Shown: positions 32,873 to 41,870 of the stretch, one piece after another | Layout of the letters: each line of letters begins with the position of its first letter | Numbering within the stretch: the stretch's first letter is position 1 | NCBI RefSeq assembly: GCF_003336705.1 | Contig: NZ_QMDL01000002.1 | Location: forward strand, 839,370-903,369 | Direction: 5' to 3' | Source: Marinobacter litoralis | GTDB lineage: Bacteria; Pseudomonadota; Gammaproteobacteria; Pseudomonadales; Oleiphilaceae | Length of the DNA: 64,000 nt | Translations under genes and position numbers: made by a program | The notes under the pieces: generated by a model | What the model was told of the DNA's origin: nothing | The model's database searches: none | What the model saw: only the letters and a program-made list of their open reading frames with translations

Positions 32873-33970
32873 ATGCGCACCGCATCCCGTTTTGTCATCG
32901 CCATCGTTTTTCTAGGTCTCGTCCTCGGCGGTATCTTCGGCTACAAATTTATGCAATTTGGCCAACTGAAAGAGATGCTGTCACAGCCACAACCACCGGC
33001 AATCATCTCCGTAACCCAATCGACCACCGAGAACTGGCAGCCCTCTATCAAGGCCGTCGGCAGCATTGAAGCTGTAAACGGCATTGCTGTTTCCAACGAA
33101 GTGCCCGGCGTCATCAAAACCATCAACTTCGAATCCGGCGACAACGTCAAGAAAGGCGACATTCTAATCGAACTGGATGCCGCCATTGATGAAGCGGCCT
33201 TGCGCACCCGACGGGCCGAAGCGCAGTTGGCAGACCAGGATTTCAAACGTATCTCCGACCTGCTGCCCAAGCGCGCAGTGTCCCAGTCTCAATACGATAC
33301 GGCAAAAGCGAATTACGACGCCGCTCGTGCTCGCGTCAACGAAGCGCAAGCGCAGCGCGACAAGAAAATTATTCGGGCGCCTTTTGATGGCAGGCTCGGC
33401 ATTCGTATGGTCAATCAAGGCGAATACCTGCCCACCGGCAGCCCGATTGTCGAAGTGAATATGCTCGACCCCATCTACGTGGACTACACCCTGTCCGAGA
33501 AGCATCTGGCCAACGTGGAAAGCGGCTTCCCTGTATCGGTGACAGTTGCCGCCGTGCCGGAGCACAAGTTTGAAGGGAAAGTCAGCGCCATCAACACCTC
33601 GGTTAGCCCGGAAACCCGCACCGTGCGGATTCGGGCCACGCTGAACAACGAAGATCACCTGCTGCGCCCCGGTATGTTCGCAACCATTCAGACGGGCCAG
33701 CCCAGAGACAACAAGGTCGTCACGCTTCCGCGTACCGCCATTTCCTACAACACCTACGGTAACTTTGTGTTTGTTGTAACCGAAAACGACAACGGCGATC
33801 AGATCGTCGAGCGCCGCACGGTAACAACGGGTGAAGTTCGAAACGGTCGCACCGCCATCACATCGGGCCTGGAAGCGGGTGAAACCGTGGTTTCCAAGGG
33901 CTTGCTGAGACTGCGTGCCGGCCAGCGCGTGAAGATTCAGGACGAATCCGGCAAGGAGGCGTCTGAATAA
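32873..33970 (+). CDS. RND efflux periplasmic adaptor, MexH-like
   Basis: 365 residues. It has an N-terminal membrane anchor (FVIAIVFLGLVLGGIFGYKF) rather than a lipobox. The lipoyl halves are at VSNEVPGVIKTINFESGDNV and KKIIRAPFDGRLGIRMVNQG, with a coiled-coil hairpin between (about residues 105-160). The beta-barrel and membrane-proximal domains follow (SPETRTVRIRATLNNEDHLL). CAGGAA lies eight bases before the ATG. It overlaps the pump gene by one base (TAATG). Its pump is MexI-like, so the substrates could be quinolone-type signals, phenazines or toxic small molecules; substrate is inferred from relatives only. Confidence 0.92.
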   Translation: MRTASRFVIAIVFLGLVLGGIFGYKFMQFGQLKEMLSQPQPPAIISVTQSTTENWQPSIKAVGSIEAVNGIAVSNEVPGVIKTINFESGDNVKKGDILIELDAAIDEAALRTRRAEAQLADQDFKRISDLLPKRAVSQSQYDTAKANYDAARARVNEAQAQRDKKIIRAPFDGRLGIRMVNQGEYLPTGSPIVEVNMLDPIYVDYTLSEKHLANVESGFPVSVTVAAVPEHKFEGKVSAINTSVSPETRTVRIRATLNNEDHLLRPGMFATIQTGQPRDNKVVTLPRTAISYNTYGNFVFVVTENDNGDQIVERRTVTTGEVRNGRTAITSGLEAGETVVSKGLLRLRAGQRVKIQDESGKEASE

Positions 33971-36900
33971 TGCGTTTCACCGACATTTTCGTCCATCGGC
34001 CGGTTCTGGCCACAGTGGTCAGCTTGCTGATCCTGTTGGTGGGTGCCCGGGCCGCCATGGAAATGGAAATCCGCCAGTATCCGAAACTGGAAAGCACCAC
34101 GGTAACCGTCACTACGGCCTACCCCGGTGCCAGCTCGGACCTGATCAAAGGTTTCATTACCACACCACTGCAGCAGGCCATTGCCGAAGCCAGTGGTATC
34201 GACTACCTGACTTCCACCAGTTCGCAAAGCGTATCGACCATTCAGGCCAAGATGGAACTGAACTACGATGCCAACGACGCTCTGGCGGAAATCCAAGCCA
34301 AGGTGGCCAGTCAGCGTAACGTGCTGCCGGCAGAAGCCGAGGACCCGGTCATTACCTCCACCACCGGCGACAGCACCGCGCTGATGTACATCGCGTTTTA
34401 CAGTACCGAGCTGGATGTCCCGCAAATTACCGATTACCTGACCCGTGTTGTGCAGCCGAAACTGCAGGCGCTGCCCGGCGTCGGTAAAGCCCAGCTGCTG
34501 GGCCGAACCTTTGCCTTGCGGGTATGGCTGGACCCCGAGCGTCTGGCCGCAGTAGACATGACGCCCACCGAAGTTGCTGCCAAGCTCAGAGCCAACAACT
34601 ATCAGGCCGCTGTGGGTAAAACCCGGGGCAAATACACCGAAGTCAGCCTGACCAGTGACACCGACATTGCCGACCCGGATGCGTTCCGCAATCTGGTGGT
34701 CAAGCAGTCCAATGGCTCTCTGATTCGCCTGCAGGACATCGCCCGTGTTGAGCTCGGCTCACAGACCTACGACCAGATTGCGCTGTATAAAGGCCAGCCC
34801 GCCACTTACGTCGCTATCGAAATCGCTCCGGGTGCCAACCCGCTGACCGTGGCAGATCTGGTAAAAACCGAACTGCCCGACATTGAAAGCCAGCTGCCCA
34901 GTGGCATGGGTGTGCGCCTTGCCTATGACGCCTCGGACTTCATCGAAGACTCCATCAACGAGGTAGTACGCACCCTGATCGAAGCCATGATCATCGTACT
35001 GGTGGTGGTGTTCCTGTGTCTGGGGTCCATCCGCGCTTCCGTTGTGCCGTCCGTTGCCGTGCCGCTCTCACTGATCGGCGGCGCGTTCATCATGCTGATA
35101 TTCGGTTTTTCTCTGAACCTGCTCACTCTGCTGTCGATGGTTCTGGCGATCGGTCTGGTGGTGGATGACGCCATTATCATGGTGGAGAACGTTCACCGGC
35201 ACATCGAACAAGGTGAGTCCCGCTTCGAGGCCGCCATTAACGGCGCTCGTGAAATGGCCACCCCCATTATCGCCATGACCACCACACTGGTGGCGGTGTA
35301 CGTGCCTATCGGTTTCATGGGCGGGCTGGTTGGCTCGCTGTTCACCGAATTCGCGTTCACGCTGGCCGGCACCGTGGTGATTTCCGGCATCGTCGCCCTG
35401 ACACTCTCACCGATGCTGTCCGCCAAGGTGTTGAAGCCTCACGGCGAACCCGGAAAGTTTGAACAGTTCGTCGAGAAATTCTTCAACGGCATAGCCAATG
35501 GCTACAAAGCGGCACTGTCGTCGTTGATGGAAACCAAATCTGTGGTCGTCTTCTTCGCTTTGGTGGTGCTGGGTTCCATCTACTTCATGCAGATGATGAG
35601 TCAAAACGAACTGGCTCCAACCGAAGATCAGGGCATCCTGTTCCACCAGGGCCTTGGTCCCGAAACCTCTACCCTGGACTATCTGCTTGAGCACGGTCAG
35701 GAAGTACAAAACCGCATGTCGGAGCTGCCCGGGTACAAAGAGGACTTCATGATCATAGGCATTACCAGCCCGAACGCCGTCTTTGGCGGCTTCAAAATGG
35801 CGCCTTGGAGTGAACGTGAAGTCAGCCAATTCGAGGTTCAGCCAAAGCTCGATGCCGAACTGAAGAAAGTCACCGGCCTGCAGACCGCGGTATTCCCGCT
35901 GCCTTCGTTGCCGGGTTCCGGTGGCGGTTTGCCGTTCCAGTTCGTGATCAGTACCGGTGGCTCCTACGAGCAACTGGACCAGGTGGCCGATGAAATCCTG
36001 GGCAAAGCCATGCAGAGCGGCAACTTCATGTTCCTGAAGAAGTCCATTAACTTCGACAAGCCGGTCACCAAAATTCACATCGACCGTGACCGCGTTGCCG
36101 ATCTGGGCCTGTCAATGCAGGAAGTCGGGCAATCGCTGTCCAGCATGCTCAGTGGCGGTTACATCAACCGCTTCAACATGGAAGGCCGTTCGTATCAGGT
36201 GATCCCGCAGGTGGATGACCAGTTCCGCCCGAGCAAGGAATCGCTGGACGATTACTACATTCGCACCGGCAGCGGCGAACTGGTCCCGCTATCCAGCGTA
36301 GCCAGCTTCACCGAAGAAGTAGAGCCGTCGAACCGCACCCAGTTCAACCAGCAAAACTCGCTGACGCTGGAAGGCGTGGTGATGCCGGGCGTTGCTGCAG
36401 GCACCGCCATGGAGTTCATTGAGCAAACAGCCGATGAAGTGTTCCCGCAAGGCTTCAGCTTTGACTACACCGGTGCCTCACGGCAGCTGGCAAATCAAGG
36501 CAGTGCGCTGGTAGTGACGTTCTTCCTGTCGCTGCTGGTGATCTATCTGGTGCTGGCGGCTCAGTTCGAAAGCTGGCGCGATCCGATCATCATTCTGGTG
36601 TCTGTGCCCATGTCGGTGGCCGGTGCCATGGTGTTTATCGTGCTTGGCTTTGCCACCATGAACATCTACACCCAGGTGGGGCTGATCACGCTGATCGGGG
36701 TGGTGTCTAAAAATGGCATCTTGATCGTGGAATTTGCCAACCAGCTGCAAAAAGAGCGAGGCCTGAACAAGGTCGAGGCCGTGGTCGAAGCGGCAGCCAT
36801 TCGCTTGCGCCCGATCATCATGACCTCACTGGCTCTGATCTTTGCGATGGTGCCGCTGCTGATCGCAGTAGGCCCCGGCGCAGAAAGCCGATTCGCCATT

Positions 36901-37050
36901 GGCCTGACCATCAGCGCCGGCCTGGGCATTGGCACCCTGTTCACCGTGTTCGTGCTGCCAGCGTTCTACATCCTGCTGGCTCGTGATCATCACAGCGAAG
37001 CCGGTGACGAATACAACGATGAAAAAGAGGTCGCTAAAAGCAGTAGCTGA
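33970..37050 (+). CDS. RND multidrug efflux permease, MexI-like
   Basis: 1026 residues with twelve membrane helices in two repeats and two large periplasmic loops. It begins MRFTDIFVHRPVLATVVSLL and carries VLAIGLVVDDAIIMVENVHR, the helix-4 Asp pair that carries protons, and the RND signature GVVSKNGILIVEFANQLQ. Periplasmic segments such as QYPKLESTTVTVTTAYPGAS and GIDYLTSTSSQSVSTIQAKM resemble MexI of P. aeruginosa as I remember it. It exports small amphipathic compounds through a tripartite complex. No outer-membrane factor gene follows, so it must use one encoded elsewhere. A long hairpin closes the unit. Confidence 0.95.
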   Translation: MRFTDIFVHRPVLATVVSLLILLVGARAAMEMEIRQYPKLESTTVTVTTAYPGASSDLIKGFITTPLQQAIAEASGIDYLTSTSSQSVSTIQAKMELNYDANDALAEIQAKVASQRNVLPAEAEDPVITSTTGDSTALMYIAFYSTELDVPQITDYLTRVVQPKLQALPGVGKAQLLGRTFALRVWLDPERLAAVDMTPTEVAAKLRANNYQAAVGKTRGKYTEVSLTSDTDIADPDAFRNLVVKQSNGSLIRLQDIARVELGSQTYDQIALYKGQPATYVAIEIAPGANPLTVADLVKTELPDIESQLPSGMGVRLAYDASDFIEDSINEVVRTLIEAMIIVLVVVFLCLGSIRASVVPSVAVPLSLIGGAFIMLIFGFSLNLLTLLSMVLAIGLVVDDAIIMVENVHRHIEQGESRFEAAINGAREMATPIIAMTTTLVAVYVPIGFMGGLVGSLFTEFAFTLAGTVVISGIVALTLSPMLSAKVLKPHGEPGKFEQFVEKFFNGIANGYKAALSSLMETKSVVVFFALVVLGSIYFMQMMSQNELAPTEDQGILFHQGLGPETSTLDYLLEHGQEVQNRMSELPGYKEDFMIIGITSPNAVFGGFKMAPWSEREVSQFEVQPKLDAELKKVTGLQTAVFPLPSLPGSGGGLPFQFVISTGGSYEQLDQVADEILGKAMQSGNFMFLKKSINFDKPVTKIHIDRDRVADLGLSMQEVGQSLSSMLSGGYINRFNMEGRSYQVIPQVDDQFRPSKESLDDYYIRTGSGELVPLSSVASFTEEVEPSNRTQFNQQNSLTLEGVVMPGVAAGTAMEFIEQTADEVFPQGFSFDYTGASRQLANQGSALVVTFFLSLLVIYLVLAAQFESWRDPIIILVSVPMSVAGAMVFIVLGFATMNIYTQVGLITLIGVVSKNGILIVEFANQLQKERGLNKVEAVVEAAAIRLRPIIMTSLALIFAMVPLLIAVGPGAESRFAIGLTISAGLGIGTLFTVFVLPAFYILLARDHHSEAGDEYNDEKEVAKSSS

Positions 37051-37057
37051 CCGAATG

Positions 37058-37099
37058 TTTAGCCACCACCTAAGCTGATTGCTTTGGGTGGTGGCTAAA
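37058..37099 (+). terminator. Terminator-like hairpin after the RND operon
   Basis: TTTAGCCACCACC and GGTGGTGGCTAAA form a 13-pair stem with a 16-base loop eight bases after the pump stop. No long T run follows, so efficiency is uncertain. Confidence 0.65.
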
Positions 37100-37205
37100 C
37101 GCTTTACCCCGCAACAATTCCCCGAACAGACGCAATAAGGTAGTCTGGCGCTTTAGCGGTCCAATTGACCGTTCATCCCAAATCACCAACAGGGCCGCCA
37201 GCACT

Positions 37206-37517
37206 TTGACTCTCGGAACTCTCTTCTGGCTTTTCACTGCAGGCTTTGCCGCATGGTATTGGTGGCAAGCCAAAGCCATCAAAGACTTCGTCCTCGATGC
37301 CGCTCGCCGTTACTGCAAAACCATGGACGTAATGCTGCTGGATGACGCTGTGTTTCTCAGAGGCCTTTGGTTCAAACGAGACGACACCGGCAGCGTTCGG
37401 GTCTGGCGCCGGTTTCTGTTTGACTTCACCACTACCGGCGAAGAGCGCTATACCGGCCGCATAATCATGCTCGGGCGCAAAATCATTCAGATGGAACTGG
37501 AACCCCATAAATTCTGA
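37206..37517 (+). CDS. DUF3301-family protein
   Basis: 103 residues. One N-terminal membrane helix (LGTLFWLFTAGFAAWYWWQA) is followed by KAIKDFVLDAARRYCKTMDV and a basic beta-rich part, RVWRRFLFDFTTTGEERYTG, ending MELEPHKF. These features match DUF3301, a small inner-membrane family of gammaproteobacteria without assigned function. No ATG is available; a TTG at 37206 is the best start and has only a weak upstream GGG. Neighbours give no functional hint. Confidence 0.78.
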   Translation: MTLGTLFWLFTAGFAAWYWWQAKAIKDFVLDAARRYCKTMDVMLLDDAVFLRGLWFKRDDTGSVRVWRRFLFDFTTTGEERYTGRIIMLGRKIIQMELEPHKF

Positions 37518-37531
37518 CACTTGAAACACAA

Positions 37532-37549
37532 ATGTCACATTTCTGTAGC
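37532..37549 (+). promoter_or_regulatory. Weak Pho-box-like element before the PstS-OmpA gene
   Basis: ATGTCAC-ATTT-CTGTAGC follows the 7+4+7 spacing of a PhoB box (CTGTCAT repeats) but only with partial identity. It sits about 40 bases before a phosphate-binding-like gene, which is what makes it worth listing. The right half overlaps the GTAG-N4-CTAC element shared with 32726. Confidence 0.3.
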
Positions 37550-37589
37550 ATCCTACCGCTATCGCAATTTCCAGCATGGGTGCTTTTAA

Positions 37590-38906
37590 ATGGCTGTTCC
37601 TTATCGATTTTCTTTATTTCGCTTTCTCCTCTGCTCGGTACTGACGTTACCTTCACTGGCGTCGGCCCATGACCTGGAGATTCATGGCTCCAATACCGTC
37701 GGTGCCACTTTGGCGCCATCATTGGTACAAGGTTATCTGGAGCAATTGACCAACGGAAAGGTTGCCCGCCAGTCCACATCCCGCGAAAACGAACAAATCC
37801 TGGTCGCCCGCCAACAAGGCAAAAAACTGTCCGTACGGGTCGCCGCCCATGGCTCCAGCACGGGTTTTCGCACCCTGGCCGTCGACCAGGCCGATATCTG
37901 GGCATCTTCCCGTCCGGCACGAGCAAGCGAAGTTCAGCAAGTCAGCCATATTGCAGACCTGACCGGACTTTCCAGCGAGCACGTTATTGCCATCGACGGC
38001 CTCGCCATTCTGGTCCATCAATCTAATCCGATCAGTCAGATGAGCATTGAAACGCTGCGCAAAGTGTTTAGCGGCCAGATCCGAAACTGGTCAGAGATCG
38101 GTGGTAGCAACAACCCGATTCGCCTGTATGCGCGAGACGACCGCTCTGGCACCTGGGATACCTTCAAGACGTTGGTGCTCGATAAAACTGCCCCCCTGCA
38201 TGATTCAGCACTTCGATACGAATCCAACGATCAGCTATCCGATGACGTATCCCGGGACCCTTACAGCATTGGTTTTGCCGGATTAGCCTCTGTTCGTAAC
38301 AGCAAGCTGCTCGCGATTTCTGACGGTGATGCCCCGGCTCTTAAACCTAACCAGCTCACGGTCGCCAGCGAGGATTACCCGCTGTCCCGCCGGTTGTTCA
38401 TGTACACCTTGGGCGAACAAGCCCCCGACTTGGCCAAAGGATTGATTGAATATGCACTCAGCGCCGAGGGCCAAGGTCGGGTGGCGGCCTCCGGCTTTAT
38501 TTCCCAAAACCCGATCGCCGTAAAACCCGAGCTTGACGACTCCGTGCCGGAGACCTTCAAACGCCTGACCCAAAGCTACCAGCGCCTGACGGTCAACTTC
38601 CGATTCTCGGAAGGCCGCACCAAACTCGATAACAAAGCACACCGGGACTTGCTGCGCGTGAAACACTATTTGCAGCAGCACAAACGCTCTGCTGACGACC
38701 TGCTACTCATCGGTTTTGCCGATGCCCAAAGCGACGAGCTACGTGCCCAAATGATCTCCGAACTGAGAGCCCTGTCGGTACGGCGAGCACTGAATCATGC
38801 AGGCGTTCCCTATGTGTCCTACACCGGTTACGGCCACTACATGCCCGTTGGCGGCTCAGGCAATCAGCGCAACGGCCGGGTGGAAGTGTGGATAAAATCC
38901 CGGTGA
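37590..38906 (+). CDS. PstS-like phosphate-binding domain fused to an OmpA-like domain
   Basis: 438 residues with signal peptide ending PSLASA. Residues 27-300 are a PBP-II phosphate-binding domain: LEIHGSNTVGATLAPSLVQG at the start, VRVAAHGSSTGFRTLAVDQA, and the phosphate-site motif ARDDRSGTWDTFKTLVLDK. Residues about 320-438 are an OmpA-type peptidoglycan-binding domain: LTVNFRFSEGRTKLDNKAHR and NHAGVPYVSYTGYGHYMPVG, ending NGRVEVWIKSR. It thus binds phosphate (or a related anion) and is tethered to the cell wall, unlike a soluble PstS. No pstCAB genes lie nearby. A weak Pho-box-like element lies upstream. Confidence 0.87.
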   Translation: MAVPYRFSLFRFLLCSVLTLPSLASAHDLEIHGSNTVGATLAPSLVQGYLEQLTNGKVARQSTSRENEQILVARQQGKKLSVRVAAHGSSTGFRTLAVDQADIWASSRPARASEVQQVSHIADLTGLSSEHVIAIDGLAILVHQSNPISQMSIETLRKVFSGQIRNWSEIGGSNNPIRLYARDDRSGTWDTFKTLVLDKTAPLHDSALRYESNDQLSDDVSRDPYSIGFAGLASVRNSKLLAISDGDAPALKPNQLTVASEDYPLSRRLFMYTLGEQAPDLAKGLIEYALSAEGQGRVAASGFISQNPIAVKPELDDSVPETFKRLTQSYQRLTVNFRFSEGRTKLDNKAHRDLLRVKHYLQQHKRSADDLLLIGFADAQSDELRAQMISELRALSVRRALNHAGVPYVSYTGYGHYMPVGGSGNQRNGRVEVWIKSR

Positions 38907-38958
38907 TGAAAGTCCGCTGTTTGGCGTAGCGGCAAATGCCTACGCTAATAGCAAACAC

Positions 38959-38977
38959 AGGCCCGTTACGCGGGCCT
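38959..38977 (+). terminator. Terminator-like hairpin after the PstS-OmpA gene
   Basis: AGGCCCG-TTACG-CGGGCCT forms a 7-pair stem 52 bases after the stop, without a T run. Confidence 0.4.
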
Positions 38978-39015
38978 ATACTGCCATTGTCACCTCCCAA
39001 CAGCAGACAGGAACA

Positions 39016-40311
39016 ATGGACATCAAAAAAGACCATCTCTTTGCGATCAACCTGAACGTCCGGGGCATTCAGCCCTCGGCTACGCTTCGCATCAACGAGC
39101 AGAGCAACCAACTGCGCGCTGAAGGCAAAGACATCATCAAGCTGGGCTTGGGACAATCGCCGTTCCCGGTTCCGGAGCGGGTGGTAGAGGCGCTCAAAGA
39201 GCATGCACACGAGAAGGACTACCTTCCCGTAAAAGGGCTCAAAGGCCTGCGTGAAGCCATCTCCGGCTACATCAACCGCAATGAGCGCATGCGTTCCACC
39301 TGGGAAGACGTACTGATCGGCCCGGGCTCCAAAGAACTGCTGTTCATCCTGCAGCTGGCCTACTACGGTGACCTGCTGATTCCTCGCCCGAGTTGGGTTT
39401 CCTATGCGCCGCAGGCCCGCATCATCGGCCGCTCGGTGCACTGGCTGCCTACCCACGCCGAGAACAACTGGCAGCTGACCGCCGAAGAACTGGACATCAT
39501 CTGCCGGGACGACCCGTCGCGCCCGCGCATCCTGATTTTGAACTACCCGTCCAACCCGACCGGTTGCACCTACACCGATGACCAGCTGCTGGCGATCGCC
39601 AACGTGGCCCGCAAGTACAACCTGATCTTGCTGTCGGATGAAATTTACGGCGAAGTACACTTCGAAGGCCGGCACAAATCCATTGCCCGCTACTACCCGG
39701 AAGGCACCATCATCAGCACCGGCATGAGTAAGTGGCTGGGTGCCGGCGGCTGGCGTTTGGGCACCTTCATCTTCCCGCCCGAATTGCGCCCGCTGCAAGA
39801 GGCCATGGCAATCATTGCCAGCGAGACCTTCACTTCAACGGCGGCCCCCATCCAGTACGCGGCGATCACGGCCTTTAATGGCGGCGAAGACATCAACGAA
39901 TACCTGAACCAGTCTCGCCGGGTGCTCAAAGTGGTGGGCGAATACGTTCATTCCCGCCTGAGCGGCATGGGTGCCATCGTGCAAAAGCCCGAAGGTGCGT
40001 TTTACGTGTTCCCGGATTTTTCCGGCTTCAGCGAACGATTGGCTAATCGAGACATCAAAACCTCGCAGGCATTCTGTTCAGCGTTGCTGGAAGATACCGG
40101 CGTGGCCATCCTCCCCTCCAGTGATTTCGGTTTTGTGCCGGACCACATGGGTGCGCGTTTGGCGTTTGTCGATTTTGACGGCGCACAGTCGCTGGCTCTG
40201 GCGGGCGGCGATTACGCCGATCAGGAACTGGGTGATGAATTCGTCCAAAAAGCCTGCCCTCGCATCGTGCTCGCCATGGACAAAATGGAGAAGTGGCTGA
40301 ACAGCCTGTAA
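39016..40311 (+). CDS. Class I/II PLP-dependent aminotransferase
   Basis: 431 residues, fold type I. It shows KLGLGQSPFPVPERVVEALK at the N-terminus, LNYPSNPTGCTYTDDQLLAI with the conserved Asn-Pro-Thr-Gly, LLSDEIYGEVHFEGRHKSIA with the cofactor-ring Asp and Tyr, and the PLP lysine in STGMSKWLGAGGWRLG. The C-terminal Arg that binds the substrate carboxylate is in MGARLAFVDFDG. It is related to aspartate-type aminotransferases of the AAT I-alpha group. The exact amino donor is unknown. A GGAAC-type site precedes the ATG. It is probably monocistronic or paired with the phosphatase 52 bases downstream. Confidence 0.9.
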   Translation: MDIKKDHLFAINLNVRGIQPSATLRINEQSNQLRAEGKDIIKLGLGQSPFPVPERVVEALKEHAHEKDYLPVKGLKGLREAISGYINRNERMRSTWEDVLIGPGSKELLFILQLAYYGDLLIPRPSWVSYAPQARIIGRSVHWLPTHAENNWQLTAEELDIICRDDPSRPRILILNYPSNPTGCTYTDDQLLAIANVARKYNLILLSDEIYGEVHFEGRHKSIARYYPEGTIISTGMSKWLGAGGWRLGTFIFPPELRPLQEAMAIIASETFTSTAAPIQYAAITAFNGGEDINEYLNQSRRVLKVVGEYVHSRLSGMGAIVQKPEGAFYVFPDFSGFSERLANRDIKTSQAFCSALLEDTGVAILPSSDFGFVPDHMGARLAFVDFDGAQSLALAGGDYADQELGDEFVQKACPRIVLAMDKMEKWLNSL

Positions 40312-40363
40312 CGCTCGAGCATGCTAGACTGGCACCCTCACGCTTAATTTCTCTGGGGGTGCC

Positions 40364-41188
40364 ATGTCTGATTCTCTCTCTCTTCGCGACATTACCGACT
40401 TCGCCGAAGCTCTGGCCAAAGAGGCCGGCGAGCTGATCCGCCGCGAACGGGAAGAAAGTACCCTCCGCACCGATTACAAAGACCAGACCGAACTGGTGAC
40501 TCACGCCGACGTACTGGCCGACGAGTTCATCACCAACGCCATTCGGGAACGCTTCCCCAACCACCGCATTCTGTCGGAAGAAACCATGCCGGACCTGACG
40601 CAGGCCGAGCATTTGGACACCCCGCTGTGGATCATCGACCCCATCGACGGCACCGTGAACTATGCTTACGGGCACCCGCAGGTGGCAGTCTCCATTGCCT
40701 ATGCCGAACGCGGACAGGTTCAGGTGGGCGTGGTGCATGCCCCCTTCCCCGGTGAAACCTTCCGGGCCACCAAGGGCGAAGGGGCAACCCTGAACGGCCA
40801 GCCCATCGAACACAGCGGTGCTACCTCGCCAAGGCAGTCGCTGTTCGCCACCGGTTTTCCGTATACCAAAGACAACCTGGAACCTTTGATCAAGCGGCTG
40901 GACGCCATGATTCACCAGTGCCGCGACTTACGCCGGATCGGCTCTGCCGCGCTGGATATTTGCTGGGTGGCCTGTGGCCGGTTGGATATTTACTACGAAA
41001 ACGTCAGCCCGTGGGATTTCGCAGCGGCGCGCCTGATCGCTTGGGAAGCGGGCGCAACGGTAGGCCATTTCGGTGACGTGCCCGCCGGCTACCCGGCGGA
41101 CCTATGGGGCCGCGACATTCTGATCTCGGCACCCGAGGTGTGGGAGCCGGTGCGTTCTATTCTTCGAACCGCATCCGGCTACGAGTAA
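40364..41188 (+). CDS. Inositol monophosphatase-family phosphatase
   Basis: 274 residues with the complete metal-binding set: Glu-Glu in HRILSEETMPDLT, DPIDGTVNYAYGHPQVAVS, and the late Asp in VSPWDFAAARLIAWEAGATV. The family includes SuhB-type inositol monophosphatase and CysQ-like 3'(2'),5'-bisphosphate nucleotidase. The DPIDGT with NYAYG is closer to the inositol-phosphatase branch. GGGGG lies a few bases before the ATG. It ends 11 bases before the convergent slmA stop; a GGGGC/GCCCC hairpin at 41192-41207 spans the gap. Confidence 0.9.
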   Translation: MSDSLSLRDITDFAEALAKEAGELIRREREESTLRTDYKDQTELVTHADVLADEFITNAIRERFPNHRILSEETMPDLTQAEHLDTPLWIIDPIDGTVNYAYGHPQVAVSIAYAERGQVQVGVVHAPFPGETFRATKGEGATLNGQPIEHSGATSPRQSLFATGFPYTKDNLEPLIKRLDAMIHQCRDLRRIGSAALDICWVACGRLDIYYENVSPWDFAAARLIAWEAGATVGHFGDVPAGYPADLWGRDILISAPEVWEPVRSILRTASGYE

Positions 41189-41199
41189 TCCGGGGCGCT

Positions 41200-41787
41200 T
41201 TAGCCCCAGACCGACTCCGCAACCAAGGCCCAGGCCTCGTCAAAATCCGTGCTCGGCAACCGGGAGAATGACGAGCGAACAAAGCGCTGAATGCGGCCTT
41301 CTAGAAACACCATCACAAAGTCGGCCCCACGGGCCGCACTGGTGCGAGGGCGCAATCCCTGCCGGATTTCGCCTTCCTTCAACGACTGGCGCAGCTGGGT
41401 TTCCAGGCGCTCATAAAACTGGGATGCCCGCTTGCGAAGGGATTCGTCTTCGCCCATCAAAGCATCGCCTGTTAATACACAGCACAAGCCCGGGTTACGC
41501 TCGGAAAACACCAGCACCAGGTGCACAATCTGCTGCAGGCGCACACACACATCCTCCTGCTCCTGCAGGACCACCTGACAGCGGGAAAACACCGCGTCTT
41601 CCGCGAATTCGATCAAGGCCTCGAACATCTTCCGCTTGCTGGGAAAATGCCGATACAAAGCGGCTTCGGTCACACCCACAGATTTGGCGAGGCCTGCCGT
41701 GGTAATACGGGCACCCGGATCTTTCTGCAGCAATTCAACAAGAGCCTGCAGGATGGTCTCCCGCCGGCTGGGTTTTGGTTTGGTCAT
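41200..41787 (-). CDS. slmA: SlmA nucleoid occlusion factor
   Basis: 195 residues, TetR-fold. N-terminal helix-turn-helix ITTAGLAKSVGVTEAALYRH then FPSKRKMFEALIEFAEDAVF, and NPGLCCVLTGDALMGEDESL in the C-terminal domain, are characteristic of SlmA. It binds sites spread over the chromosome except near the terminus and blocks FtsZ rings over the nucleoid. The length matches other SlmA proteins. No SlmA-binding site was recognised next to the gene. Terminator-like hairpins lie on both sides. Confidence 0.95.
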   Translation of the reverse strand: MTKPKPSRRETILQALVELLQKDPGARITTAGLAKSVGVTEAALYRHFPSKRKMFEALIEFAEDAVFSRCQVVLQEQEDVCVRLQQIVHLVLVFSERNPGLCCVLTGDALMGEDESLRKRASQFYERLETQLRQSLKEGEIRQGLRPRTSAARGADFVMVFLEGRIQRFVRSSFSRLPSTDFDEAWALVAESVWG

Positions 41788-41831
41788 ATAAGGGTAACAG
41801 CGCTCTGGAATTCTGTTTTTAATTTTATACG

Positions 41832-41854
41832 CCCTCTCCTCGAACGGGAGAGGG
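41832..41854. terminator. Hairpin between thiG and slmA
   Basis: CCCTCTCC and GGAGAGGG form an 8-pair stem with a 7-base loop, 17 bases beyond the thiG stop. A-rich and T-rich sequence follows on the minus strand but not as a clean T run. Confidence 0.55.
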
Positions 41855-41870
41855 TCGTTAAAGACATCGC

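Noticed and set aside
38707..39798. A 363-residue minus-strand frame across the PstS-OmpA and aminotransferase genes
   Set aside because: It covers two clear genes on the other strand and a gap; composition is that of an antisense frame.
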